Below are positions 48,457-57,556 of a stretch of 64,000 nucleotides of DNA, in pieces (positions within the stretch are counted from its first letter, which is position 1; each line of letters begins with the position of its first letter). Below the pieces are notes generated by a model that had not been told where the DNA came from, made no database searches, and worked only from the letters and a program-made list of their open reading frames with translations. Source of the DNA: Serratia sp. M24T3 (GTDB taxonomy: Bacteria; Pseudomonadota; Gammaproteobacteria; Enterobacterales; Enterobacteriaceae); contig NZ_AJHJ01000003.1 in the NCBI RefSeq assembly GCF_000257645.1, forward strand, positions 210,610-274,609, in the 5' to 3' direction. A program made the position numbers and the translations under genes.

Positions 48457-49027
48457 ATGCAAACTGCACATGCTCTTGGCTTTGTTTTCATCTAATTCAG
48501 CTAATAATATTATGACGCAGCAAAAATATTTACTATCACTTTAGGAGCGAAATTTGCTTTTACTGAGGCCCTGACAAACATTGTTAAGTGTCTCAGTGCG
48601 TGAAGCGGACATTACCGGCATAACGGTAAGATAATTAAAATGATTCGTAAGGGGGGGGGATATTTAATGATGAAATTTGCCTCATGGCTTACAGTTTTAA
48701 TGATTTATCAGAGGAGCATAGTTCTACCAATAAGGATGAAATTTATGATTATCACTTCGCCCAGACCAAAAGCCGAGTTTACATTTAGCCAAGATTTATT
48801 TGATAAAAAACAGGTTATACGTTTGAATCTGGAAAGTTCGTCTCCTTATACCAAGTAGTATAACAGCTAATCTAGCTCCAACAGACCAACCAAATAATAC
48901 CCATGCCTCATGACCGAAAAATCGCCAGTTGCAATCAACTTGGCATGAGTTTATTAGATGATCCCCGCAATAACTGGGCAAAGCAAGTGATAAAAAAATT
49001 TACGGGGTGTTAAATATTAAATAGTTA
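48457..49027. other. Stretch with a nine-G tract and short broken frames
   Basis: No intact gene. A run of nine G is at 48651-48659, after which short plus-strand frames appear in different phases: 34 codons from 48684 (MAYSFNDLSEEHSS...) and 36 codons starting near 48902 (MPHDRKIASCNQLG...). They read like protein and may belong to the broken gene at 49028-49347, but I cannot assign them. Confidence 0.4.
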
Positions 49028-49347
49028 TTGGGAGGTAATCATTTTACCCGCTGCTTTAGCTATTCATCACAAAAAAATAATTGGAAGCAGTTTGAGCCAC
49101 TATCCAGAATGCAGTTTGAAAATAAGCTATTTTTTCATGTCGATAACGTTCAAGTACCATACTGTAAGTACTTCTTAGCTATGAAGATATCGGACATCAA
49201 TCATGAAGTGCCATTACCTGAATGAAGCGGTTATCACGTTATTATTGCTATAATGGGAGCTGCCGAAACAGGAAAAGCATTTCCCCAAATTTAGATTATA
49301 ATTTTGAACCTGCTTTGTTGAATATTTTGCCTGAACCTGCAGGCTAA
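49028..49347 (+). pseudogene. Remnant of an AA10 chitin-binding/lytic polysaccharide monooxygenase-like gene
   Basis: The translation, pieced across a TGA at 49223-49225 and a frameshift, reads YSSQKNNWKQFEPLSRMQFE, then after 30 residues SGYHVIIAIMGAAETGKAFP and a final LDYNFEP. This order matches the C-terminal half of CBP21/GbpA-type proteins ([20 protein letters not shown] ... [20 protein letters not shown] ... IDVN). The N-terminal half with the copper-binding histidine is not recognisable. Identification is by eye from remembered family sequences. Confidence 0.45.
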
Positions 49348-49535
49348 CTATCGTCACCAAATCAACAATATGAATCTGCATTTATAAGATCTGCTTATGG
49401 CTCGAAGATGTACCAGGCAGATTTTTTGCAGATTTGTGCCAGCATAGGACGCTGTTCGAATCACAACTTTTTAATCACTAGAAAGCTGATAATTTCCGAA
49501 TAAAGGCAGAAAAATAGTTCTTAACTCAACAGGTA

Positions 49536-49886
49536 TCACATGAGGTTAAGACCAAAGCGGCGAAGCACGAGAGCATAACCCCAGAAAATCACCACCGTCA
49601 TAAGGCAGGAGGCGAGCAGCGCAATCCAGAATCCCCACCGCTGAAAAATGACAGGAAAGCAGAGAAACATGGGAAGTGTCGGGATCACGTACCAAAACGT
49701 GTACCATGCATGACTCGCTATCTTCTCTTGCGTCTGTCCCTCGAGTTTCATCCATATCAGTACCAAAATAGTCACCAACGGTAACGCAGCCAACAGGCCA
49801 CCGATTCGGTCACTTCGTTTTGCCACCTCGGAGATAAGCACGACCATCCCGGCAGTCACCGCGTATTTCACAATCAACCAGATCAT
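49536..49886 (-). CDS. DUF3147 family membrane protein
   Basis: A 116-residue inner-membrane protein with four predicted hydrophobic segments (first VKYAVTAGMVVLISEVAK, last VIFWGYALVLRRFG) and the family segment SDRIGGLLAALPLVTILVLI. Function unknown. Isolated gene between degraded sequence and the kinase-like gene. Confidence 0.8.
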   Translation of the reverse strand: MIWLIVKYAVTAGMVVLISEVAKRSDRIGGLLAALPLVTILVLIWMKLEGQTQEKIASHAWYTFWYVIPTLPMFLCFPVIFQRWGFWIALLASCLMTVVIFWGYALVLRRFGLNLM

Positions 49887-50179
49887 TTCATTCCTCTTAT
49901 CCTGATACTGGCAGGTAATTTAACATCCATGGTGTGTAACGCCAACGCCGCTTAGGCTTGCTATGCGGTGCCTCGTACCATAGGTTTTTAGACCCGAGAG
50001 TTAGAAATATTGCTAGAATGTTCATCATAATCTATTCATAAAAGTACCCCTTCGATTCGCGCTGATGCGCCAAGCGGCTCCATCGAACGAAGAGGGGGGA
50101 GTGGTTCATACGAAGGAAGTAAGATGCTTTTGCCAGAGTTGAGATTTAAAAAAACCGTATATCAATCGTCATTTGAAGA

Positions 50180-50788
50180 ATGAGCCGCCCGCTGTTTGTT
50201 TCTCTTGATGGGCCCAAGGGCGCTGGCAAAACCACACTGTTGGAGGCCATAACGAAAGTACTAAGGGCTGACAACAAGAAAGTGATCCGGCTTTGCGAGA
50301 AAAAAAGCGACCCCTTTAGGGGGGAAACAATGGCTCTTGTTAACCGGCTCGCCAGAAATCCCTGTCTGGATTTGGAATGGCAGGTTTGTGAACGCTTTGC
50401 TGACAGCCGTGCCTGGATCTCCCTGAACGTGCTGACTAAACAGCCACCGGACAGCATTATCTTGATGGATCGCTGGTACCCGTCGGATGCCGCGTTTCGC
50501 CGGATGGTGCCATTTGCAGAGATTTTACAGCTTAACATTGAACGAAACGTGCGAACGCCAGACCTACATGTCGGGGTCGTTACTGCGCCTGATATTTCAT
50601 GGGCGAGGGCCGCAGCCCGACCGCGCGGGTTAAGCAGTACAGTGATTCACAAGCTTGAAGAACAGGTCGCTTGTACCAAGGCGTTCGAGCAAGAAATTGT
50701 AAATAATGGCTGGGTTTTATGCCGTAATGAAGGAATGATTGAAGACGCGACGATGCAGGTGATTTCTGAGATCTACAGATTGCTTTGA
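50180..50788 (+). CDS. Thymidylate-kinase-like P-loop protein
   Basis: A 202-residue P-loop protein with Walker A LDGPKGAGKTTLLEA near the N-terminus and a DRWYPSDAAFRRM segment in the place of the nucleotide-kinase DRY/DRW motif; an Arg-rich lid (AAARPRG) follows. It resembles dTMP kinase in fold but is divergent, and the housekeeping tmk is normally elsewhere, so a kinase for another nucleotide or small molecule is likely. Its neighbours give no pathway clue. Confidence 0.7.
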   Translation: MSRPLFVSLDGPKGAGKTTLLEAITKVLRADNKKVIRLCEKKSDPFRGETMALVNRLARNPCLDLEWQVCERFADSRAWISLNVLTKQPPDSIILMDRWYPSDAAFRRMVPFAEILQLNIERNVRTPDLHVGVVTAPDISWARAAARPRGLSSTVIHKLEEQVACTKAFEQEIVNNGWVLCRNEGMIEDATMQVISEIYRLL

Positions 50789-51002
50789 TACCTTGGGCAT
50801 CGGCTTTGCGGCAAAGATTATGACCCTTGGCAGTGTTAATTACGACAAGCTTACCCTTCCGCAGCGTTAATTGGTGAGAGGCAACTCATTCGGCAGTGCA
50901 GATGAGCGCCTCGAAAAAACTGCCATTATCTTGGTTTTTAGAACTGAAATGTCATAACAAATTAATGGTTAACCTACATAACTCACCAACCAGTTGCATA
51001 AA

Positions 51003-51706
51003 TCAAACCTCTAAAGCCAATATGTCGTCGTAAAGCTGTTTGCTGATGGTTATACCGTGAGTTATAGCGAGTTTTCTGTTGGTAAATCTACGCATCGAGG
51101 GCAATCTTGCACCCTGATAAGTTATTGCCCTGAATAATCGTTCTGCTTTATCGCGATCACTTTCAAGATCTCCACCCATAAATTTTGCAGGATCAAACGC
51201 AATAATCAGCTCTCCACCCATAGGTGAGGAACCGGTTTTATCATCGAAATCCATTGATTCCTGACTGGTAAAATCATTGATTAAAGCGCCCGCCAACAGC
51301 TCAACCATGGTTGATAAAGCTGAGCCTTTGTGCCCGCCAAAAGTCATCATTGCACCTTTTAGCACTTCTTCCGGATCCATACTAGGGTTGCCTGCTTCAT
51401 CAATGCCCCAGCCGGGTTGCAGAAGTTTTTCAAAGGCTAACAATGAATATCCCCGATCGGCATCTATTCTTAGGATACTAGGCGAAGATTGGCTTATTTT
51501 GGGGATGGCGTGTGAATTCACTTTCCCTGACTTTATGGTGTGAGCGCATACCAGCAATCGATACAGGCCATGTGATTTACAGCCGTCACGCTCGCCTGCA
51601 ACAACGGCTTCTGCTACTGATTGAGCCACTTCCTGACTAAACCCTGTGGACATTAGGACTCAAATAGCGAAGTTTTTCGCCTGACTCAGGCTTGATTGAA
51701 TGTCAT
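51003..51706 (-). pseudogene. Broken Ldh-family (malate/L-lactate/piperideine-2-carboxylate) reductase
   Basis: The 216 codons from 51653 clearly belong to the Ldh2/DpkA/YlbC family (GCKSHGLYRL, DPEEVLKGAMMTFGGHKGSALS, PSMRRFTNRKLA), normally about 330-350 residues. About 115 residues are missing in frame between DADRGYSLLAFEK and LLQPGWGIDEAGNP, the part that carries the catalytic His/NHF and cofactor region. Upstream, SLSQAKNFAI continues the family N-terminus but is cut by a TGA at 51660-51662, and the ATG at 51706 is out of frame. A functional enzyme is very unlikely. Confidence 0.8.
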
Positions 51707-51784
51707 TTCCCAAAATAAATTTTCTCCAGTGTTGAGATGATTGGCTATAAATAAGCCGTTTCTGGCACTGTAAAACAAAATTAA

Positions 51785-51988
51785 AATGGTTCCAATATCC
51801 CAAGTCAGTTTCTTAATAAAGCTACACGCCAGATGTTTATCACTGATATGGATGATGAGTCAGGCGTTAGGCGAAGTACGCAAAAAATTGCAGACCTGGC
51901 CAAAGGCGAAAATGTGGCGTTCGTGGTTTACGGGCACGACACAGAACAGTGGGCTTCTTTACGCCTTTCTCCAGCATTTTATGAGTAG
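51785..51988 (+). pseudogene. C-terminal remnant of an AHL-lactonase-like metallo-beta-lactamase gene
   Basis: An open frame ending at TAG 51986-51988 encodes MFITDMDDESGVRRSTQKIA followed by VVYGHDTEQWASLRLSPAFYE. This is the shape of the C-terminus of the N-acyl-homoserine lactonase (AttM/AhlD) family: R-S-xx-K/R-I followed by the metal-binding GHD and a final FYE. The zinc-binding HxHxDH N-terminal part is absent; a stop (51782-51784) closes the frame upstream. Confidence 0.55.
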
Positions 51989-52053
51989 TTTTAAGGTGAG
52001 GGGATGGATACACCTTACATTGGCAATACACGCATGAAGCACATTATCTGCCC

Positions 52054-52268
52054 AAAGCTTGCCAGACGGGCAAGGCTGCCCCCCGATTTCGGCTATTTAT
52101 GCAATAATATCAATGTTATAAATAATTGTTTTGGGGTTGAGTTTCGCATTGACAGGTTGTCCGTTGACCCTAAAAGCCCATGGCAGAAATCGTCTGTCTG
52201 TTGGATAGCGGAAAACCAGGCAGGCATGCTGGCTAAGTTCTTCTGGTGTATGAGGAGTGCCAGCACGG
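52054..52268 (-). pseudogene. Fragment duplicating part of the LysR gene at 58421-59323
   Basis: About 215 bases align with 58595-58808 in the same orientation. Over 52171-52249 there is only one mismatch to 58711-58789; the left part is more diverged. On the minus strand it reads TPEELSQHACLVFRYPTDRR as in the intact LysR protein, then loses frame and is not continued on either side. Confidence 0.85.
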
Positions 52269-52408
52269 ACTGGCTCCGGCTCAGATACTGGCAGCTTCGT
52301 GCCAAAAGCGAAGTAGCTAAGGTTCAGCGTATCAAAATTGTGTAGAGAGGCTATCAGGCGATGTCTTTGAGAGATGTTATGGTAAGTACAAATAAAAAGG
52401 AGGTACTT

Positions 52409-52804
52409 ATGGCATTGCAGCATATGAGGATAGCCAGACCGGTCAGCGCACTTAGCAAAAGCTGTGAAATGTACTGTAGTGGGCTGGGATTGGAAAAAAT
52501 CGGTGCGTTTACAGATCACGATGGATTCAGCGGATACATGTTAGGGCTGGAAGATTTACCTTGGCACCTTGAATTCACTCAGTGTCATGCTCATCCAGTG
52601 TTACCTTCGCCTTCTAATGAAGATCTCTTGGTTCTATATATTCCTGAGAAAGACAGTTGGCTAACTACCTGCGCAAATATGGATGATGCTGGCTTCGCCA
52701 GAGTTAAATCATTTAATCCCTACTGGGACAGAAAGGGTGTGACCTTCCAGGATCTGGATAGGTATAGGGTTGTTATTCAGAACATGCATTGGGGCAAGCT
52801 CTGA
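52409..52804 (+). CDS. VOC-family protein (YycE-like)
   Basis: A 131-residue vicinal-oxygen-chelate (glyoxalase/bleomycin-resistance fold) protein: HMRIARPVSALSKSCEMYCSGLGL, WHLEFTQCHAHP and the C-terminal GVTFQDLDRYRVVIQN. It is close to the uncharacterised YycE type. An excellent AAAGGAGG precedes the ATG at 52409. It lies immediately right of the LysR fragment. Confidence 0.8.
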   Translation: MALQHMRIARPVSALSKSCEMYCSGLGLEKIGAFTDHDGFSGYMLGLEDLPWHLEFTQCHAHPVLPSPSNEDLLVLYIPEKDSWLTTCANMDDAGFARVKSFNPYWDRKGVTFQDLDRYRVVIQNMHWGKL

Positions 52805-53060
52805 GTTCACTTTGTGGTCGGGGTTATTTTTAATTTTTCCCAAAGTGAGTTACCTGCTCGCCATTATTAATACTCGATACTTTTGCTGCGCGGCTGCGAC
52901 GCACAGGTCTGTGAAGCTAGGGCGATGACCATGTGTTGAACAAAATAGCGTCGGCAGGTGTGCCAGAAAGCGTATGAATTGCCTGAGGTAGTGACTGATA
53001 GGAAGACTTTTTCTCTAAATCAGATTTATTCAATAAAACCGTATACCCGCCCTTTTAGCG

Positions 53061-53094
53061 GGCGCAGAAGGTCCCTGATGGGGTTTTCTGCGCC
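53061..53094. repeat. Inverted repeat downstream of the SDR gene
   Basis: GGCGCAGAA (53061-53069) and TTCTGCGCC (53086-53094) are perfect 9-base arms; a smaller CCCGC/GCGGG repeat adjoins it on the left. There is no clear U-run; it may still act in 3'-end formation for the leftward SDR gene. The rest of the 307-base gap 52805-53111 is empty. Confidence 0.45.
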
Positions 53095-53111
53095 GTTAAT
53101 GCCTTCGTCTG

Positions 53112-53855
53112 TTACTGAGCTAACATGCCTGCATCAACCAGGTGCTCAGCACCGGTAATATAAGATGACTCAGTTGAGGCTAAAAATAATACGAGATTCG
53201 TTACTTCACTTGCTTCGGCAAGACGACCTAAAGGGATGAGAGCAAGTGCGTCACCGCCGGTTTCATTAGTACCTTCCACCATCATAGGCGTCTTGATGAA
53301 GCCTGGGTGTACAGAATTAACGCGAATGTTTTCAGGGCCGTATTCAATAGCTGTGGCTTTACTCATACCACGCACTGCGAACTTACTCCCGACATAGGCC
53401 AGGCTTGGAAATCCGTAGTTGGCGGCAATCCCGGCAATGGATGAGATATTAACAATTGAGCCATGTCCCGCTTTCTGCATAGACGGAATAACGGCCTTCA
53501 TGCCCAGATAAACTGCGGTCTGGTTAATGTCACACACTTTCTTGAAGGCTTTCTCATCAATTTCAGCCGTTTTTGCAATTGGACCCAATATGCCCGCATT
53601 ATTGACCAGAATAGTGATATTCCCGAATGTGGCTTCAGTCTGTTTTACCACTGCCTCCCACTCGTCTGAATTGGTGACGTCATGTTGTATAAATAAAGCA
53701 TTGCGACCAAGTTCGTCGGCCAGTCCCGAACCTTTGCTGTTAAGGTCAGTGAGCACAACTTTAGCCCCTTCATCAATAAAGCGGCGGGCATGCGATTCTC
53801 CCATACCCTGTGCAGCGCCGGTAATAATCGCAACCTGTCCATTTAGTCTTCCCAT
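53112..53855 (-). CDS. Short-chain dehydrogenase/reductase
   Basis: A 247-residue classical SDR with cofactor motif TGAAQGMGESHARR, NNAGILG, catalytic Ser in VNISSIAG and YxxxK in AYVGSKFAVRG; ends with the family LVDAGMLAQ. NAD preference is suggested by the Asp after the second strand (VVLTDLNSK). The ATG at 53855 has GAGG upstream. It is divergent from a MarR gene with a perfect palindrome between them, so that regulator probably controls it. Substrate unknown. Confidence 0.88.
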   Translation of the reverse strand: MGRLNGQVAIITGAAQGMGESHARRFIDEGAKVVLTDLNSKGSGLADELGRNALFIQHDVTNSDEWEAVVKQTEATFGNITILVNNAGILGPIAKTAEIDEKAFKKVCDINQTAVYLGMKAVIPSMQKAGHGSIVNISSIAGIAANYGFPSLAYVGSKFAVRGMSKATAIEYGPENIRVNSVHPGFIKTPMMVEGTNETGGDALALIPLGRLAEASEVTNLVLFLASTESSYITGAEHLVDAGMLAQ

Positions 53856-53905
53856 CGTTTTGTCCTCTTTCATATGTCATGCTTGTAGGAGTTATGATGT
53901 ATCGC

Positions 53906-53921
53906 AGTGGTTAAAACCACT
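53906..53921. promoter_or_regulatory. Candidate MarR operator between the SDR and MarR genes
   Basis: AGTGGTTAAAACCACT is a perfect 16-base palindrome centred in the 105-nt divergent promoter region. Confidence 0.6.
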
Positions 53922-53960
53922 TAACTATTCCTTAAAATTAGATGACGAGTCAACTAAATT

Positions 53961-54407
53961 ATGTCGCATAAAATGACCGATGACTGGCAGACTGCCTTAA
54001 TCTGGATGGTGTTGCCTGCCGGCAGGGCATGGCAACGCACTGCTGGCGAGGCACTTGAGCAATCGGGGTTGCCACTTTCCGCCTCGGCAGCACTTCTCAT
54101 CATTGCAAGGCTGGGGAATGGTATCAGACAGAAAGATGTTGCTGAGGAGGCTGCAATTGATCCTGCTGCGATAGCAAGATCGGTAATCCAGCTGGAAAAT
54201 CAGGGCCTGTTATTGCGTAAAGCCGATTCAACCGATGCGCGGGCAAAAACGCTACATCTTACTCAAGAAGGGCAGGCTGTAGCATCAACGCTCGAAAAAA
54301 CGCTGGAGTCAGTGCGGAAAAAAATTCTGGCAGGTATCAGCGATCAGGACGGGAAAACGGCTGTCCGTGTTCTTTCTCATTTGGAGTCGGCTTCAAGAAA
54401 AGCGTAA
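53961..54407 (+). CDS. MarR-family transcriptional regulator
   Basis: A 148-residue MarR protein with the winged-helix core (IRQKDVAEEAAIDPAAIARSV, the wing KADSTDARAKTLHLTQEG). It is divergent from the SDR gene and convergent with the FUSC efflux operon; the palindrome at 53906-53921 is its likely target. Its sequence is distinct from the second MarR at 57553-58020. Confidence 0.88.
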   Translation: MSHKMTDDWQTALIWMVLPAGRAWQRTAGEALEQSGLPLSASAALLIIARLGNGIRQKDVAEEAAIDPAAIARSVIQLENQGLLLRKADSTDARAKTLHLTQEGQAVASTLEKTLESVRKKILAGISDQDGKTAVRVLSHLESASRKA

Positions 54408-54493
54408 TGTTATCATCGGGTAAATTAAGGCCGTCGGCTTAAGACGGCTTAGTCACACGGGCATAGCTTAAAGATTTAATTAAACGTAGTGAT

Positions 54494-55408
54494 TTAAAAA
54501 CTGAAAAAATTAAATATGTTATGCATACCTGGAGAGGAAGTTTCTTTCATCGATACGGAAACTGTTCTGCCCGCAATGAGGGCAAATCCTTTTGGGACCG
54601 TATCAATAGCGATCCGCACCGGTATTCGTTGAGCAAGACGAATCCAACTAAATGTTGGGTTAACGTTTGCCAGCATATCCGTACCTTCTGCCGATCTATC
54701 ACTGTCGACGACTCCGGCAGAAAGCCCTTCAACATGCCCTGTCAAAATGCTGCTCTCCCCCATGACACGGATAATGACTTTATCCCCGTCCTTTACATGC
54801 TGTAATTTGGTTTCTTCGAAATAGCCTGACACATAGAAACTACTACTATCAACCAGAGCCAGGATCCCCTGTCCGTCATTGGCATAATAACCCGGTCTAA
54901 CGGAAAAGTTAGTGATTATCCCGCTTACCGGAGCATATAAATCTGCGTGATGAAGGTTAATTAATGCTAGTTTTTGGTCAGCAAGAGCCTGATCAAAGTT
55001 AGCTTTTGCAGAGGCGAATGCATCGCTTCGATTATCTCGATCCTGAGCGGAGACTGCATTTCTGATAGCCTGATAACGTTGATTTTCTCGATTTGCAGAA
55101 ACGAGTTGAACTCGCGCCTTTTCAACGGCCGCATTTGCCTGGTCGACAGCGTTTTCAAAGCGCGATTTATCGAGGCTTAGTAAAAGCTGGCCTGCCTTTA
55201 CCTGCTGGTTATCTTTGACATAAACTTTATCAATTATGCCAGCAACATCGGTTGCCAACGGAACCACATCTGCACGAATTTTCCCATCACGTGTTTGAGG
55301 ATAATAAGTATAATAATTATAAAAATTTAGCATAAAAATAGCTGCAACTATAGCAACAAGTGTAGTTATGAATATGCGCAAGACTTTTTTCAAACGCTGC
55401 TGAAACAT
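54494..55408 (-). CDS. HlyD/EmrA-type membrane fusion protein (AaeA-like)
   Basis: A 304-residue periplasmic adaptor with one N-terminal membrane anchor (IFITTLVAIVAAIFMLNFY), a barrel-sandwich hybrid domain (DKVYVKDNQQVKAGQLLLSL), a short helical hairpin and a second lipoyl half (LYAPVSGIITNFSVRPGYY). It connects the FUSC inner-membrane pump to an outer-membrane channel. Last gene of the marR-FUSC-DUF1656-hlyD operon, 7 nt after the DUF1656 gene. Confidence 0.9.
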   Translation of the reverse strand: MFQQRLKKVLRIFITTLVAIVAAIFMLNFYNYYTYYPQTRDGKIRADVVPLATDVAGIIDKVYVKDNQQVKAGQLLLSLDKSRFENAVDQANAAVEKARVQLVSANRENQRYQAIRNAVSAQDRDNRSDAFASAKANFDQALADQKLALINLHHADLYAPVSGIITNFSVRPGYYANDGQGILALVDSSSFYVSGYFEETKLQHVKDGDKVIIRVMGESSILTGHVEGLSAGVVDSDRSAEGTDMLANVNPTFSWIRLAQRIPVRIAIDTVPKGFALIAGRTVSVSMKETSSPGMHNIFNFFSF

Positions 55409-55415
55409 TATATCC

Positions 55416-55628
55416 TCAGGGTGTGGTTATGTAATTTAACAGTACGAATAACAATCCGGCGATAACTAAAAAAAAGCAAGAGTCAAATAGTGGTCGCTGG
55501 GCGATTAATGAATAGAACCCTGTAATATCAAAAAGCTTAGAAATTAAAATCCTTATGATGAACGCACTGATTAGACATAAAAGTAACGGGGAGATGAAAA
55601 TTCCGTCGATATTTATTTCCCCAATCAT
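55416..55628 (-). CDS. DUF1656 small membrane protein (AaeX-like)
   Basis: A 70-residue inner-membrane protein with two hydrophobic segments, of the AaeX/DUF1656 type that is almost always found between FUSC and HlyD-type genes. The opening GEINIDGIFISPLLLC is family-typical. It overlaps the FUSC gene by 4 nt (ATGA). Confidence 0.85.
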   Translation of the reverse strand: MIGEINIDGIFISPLLLCLISAFIIRILISKLFDITGFYSLIAQRPLFDSCFFLVIAGLLFVLLNYITTP

Positions 55629-57556
55629 TTTTCATTCCCTCCAGACTGTGAATATGAAAATAGGAGCGTCCTGGCTCGTATCAAAAGCATGATCAAGGAA
55701 AACTCTTTATGCAGTCGGGCTTCGTCTATAGCATGCTCAAAGGATGTTTTTAAAGGCTTGGTTAATTCTCTCGACAGGTCAAATACCAAGAGTTCCTTAA
55801 TCAGGATATCGTAATCAGGCGAGTTTTTAATTTTAGCCGCTTCTTTTTTTAATTTTAAAAAAGTCACACCTAAATTAACTAACTTCATAATTCTTTCGTT
55901 ATTTACTGTTTCATTTAAAAATGCAGGAGTTGCAGTCGCTTTTGACATTGCATTTTCATAAAAATTAGCAACGTCATTTACCTTAATCTTCAAATCAGGC
56001 TGCATGACTTTCTTGATATCATGTTCCATCGTCCTACTAAGTGAACGTTGTCTAACAAAATTTTGAAAAACTGCCGATGAGAGTAGGGCAACATAGACAC
56101 CCAAAAGGGTTCCTGCCGTGGTCTCCAGGTAATAACCCATATCATAAGGATGGTATTGAGCCTGAAAATTAACATTACTCAAAGACAACGCCATCGCTAG
56201 CGTTGCCATTGGATTCGTATATGCCCACATGGCTAATGGAATAATAAAGATGGCCATTATAATTAAAAAACTAATATAGTCATTGGCAAGAGGCTGAAGT
56301 ACGTAACTTAACAGCGCACCCAACACCATTGAAATAATCACAAAACGGCCAAAAAGTCCGATAGTAAACGACGGGTTATCCGTGCCGCCAAACATTGCAA
56401 TCGCCACCACACCGAGCAAAACCATGCTTGGTCCCTGCTGCCATCCCGTCGCATACCAGAAACCGATCAGCGACGCGTAGGTGCAGATAATTCCGCCAAA
56501 CATCTTTAATGCTTTTTGAAAATCCGCCGCTGGCGTGAACACTTTGATTTGCATCATCTGCCTATCCAGTGGTTCCGGGAGGCTGACCTGATTTTCAACA
56601 AAATCTGCTAGCTGTCCAACTTCTTGCCACAAGGATTGCCACTGTGTGATTACATCAATAAATTCAGCAAGATGAATGCGCTCGAATTGAGACATATTTT
56701 CAGCTGAAGCCGCTAATTTCTCATTCAGGTCACGGTTATAATCTGTCGATTTGATCTGCTGCACTGCTGCATTGACATACTCTGAGATTCGCTCACCTAA
56801 GGCGTTAGGCATCGTGTCAATGGAACTTTTGGCTGAAGACACAAGAGGAATAATTTGCAAGATGCGATGCTGAATTGCTATAGCTGCCTGGCGCATTTTC
56901 TTATTCACTGAATAGTCATAACCCAGCGTTCTCATCATTTGATTGAATGATGCCAGGTCATTTAAAATCCGGAGATGCTCATGCCTCATCTCCGGATTAT
57001 CTTTCCCTGTCAGACTAGCCTCCTGCCATTTTTCCAAGTGACGGATCCAGCTTTTTAAACGTGTATGAAGCGTTTTTTCCTGAGAAGAAGGAAATATCAT
57101 ACTGTCGATTAACGTGACAGATAAAACGCCCAAACATATTTCACTGACACGGGCAACAACGATGCTGAAGGTATTATCCGGTTGAGCAATCGTCGCTGTG
57201 GTGATCAACATCATCGTCAATGCGCCTAATTGGAAGAAATATGCCCGTTGTGTGCGATCAAGAAAAGACATGCCGAGCATAATCGAAGAAATCAGGCCGA
57301 TGACAACGACTAAAATAATAGGGCTATTAATGAAGAGCCCACTCACGATCAATGTCACCATGCCTGCCGTAAAGGTCCCGCCAAATCGGTACAGGGCTCT
57401 GGCCCTCACGGCGCCGCTAATCGGGTTGCTCACAACACAGCAACTCACCATTGCCCAATAGGGATTTTCTAACCCCATTTTGACCGCGAGCGCATAGGCA
57501 ATCATTGCTGATATAAACATTTTTAAGGCAAAAAGTGTTTTACGGGTGGTGATCAT
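55625..57556 (-). CDS. FUSC-family efflux pump (AaeB/fusaric acid resistance type)
   Basis: A 643-residue inner-membrane transporter with two clusters of about five to six hydrophobic segments separated by a cytoplasmic coiled region, the AaeB/FusB layout. Such pumps export aromatic carboxylates (p-hydroxybenzoate, fusaric acid). Its start overlaps the stop of the upstream marR gene by 4 nt (ATGA), and it overlaps the DUF1656 gene, so the operon is tightly coupled. An aromatic acid is the likely inducer and cargo. Confidence 0.9.
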   Translation of the reverse strand: MITTRKTLFALKMFISAMIAYALAVKMGLENPYWAMVSCCVVSNPISGAVRARALYRFGGTFTAGMVTLIVSGLFINSPIILVVVIGLISSIMLGMSFLDRTQRAYFFQLGALTMMLITTATIAQPDNTFSIVVARVSEICLGVLSVTLIDSMIFPSSQEKTLHTRLKSWIRHLEKWQEASLTGKDNPEMRHEHLRILNDLASFNQMMRTLGYDYSVNKKMRQAAIAIQHRILQIIPLVSSAKSSIDTMPNALGERISEYVNAAVQQIKSTDYNRDLNEKLAASAENMSQFERIHLAEFIDVITQWQSLWQEVGQLADFVENQVSLPEPLDRQMMQIKVFTPAADFQKALKMFGGIICTYASLIGFWYATGWQQGPSMVLLGVVAIAMFGGTDNPSFTIGLFGRFVIISMVLGALLSYVLQPLANDYISFLIIMAIFIIPLAMWAYTNPMATLAMALSLSNVNFQAQYHPYDMGYYLETTAGTLLGVYVALLSSAVFQNFVRQRSLSRTMEHDIKKVMQPDLKIKVNDVANFYENAMSKATATPAFLNETVNNERIMKLVNLGVTFLKLKKEAAKIKNSPDYDILIKELLVFDLSRELTKPLKTSFEHAIDEARLHKEFSLIMLLIRARTLLFSYSQSGGNEK

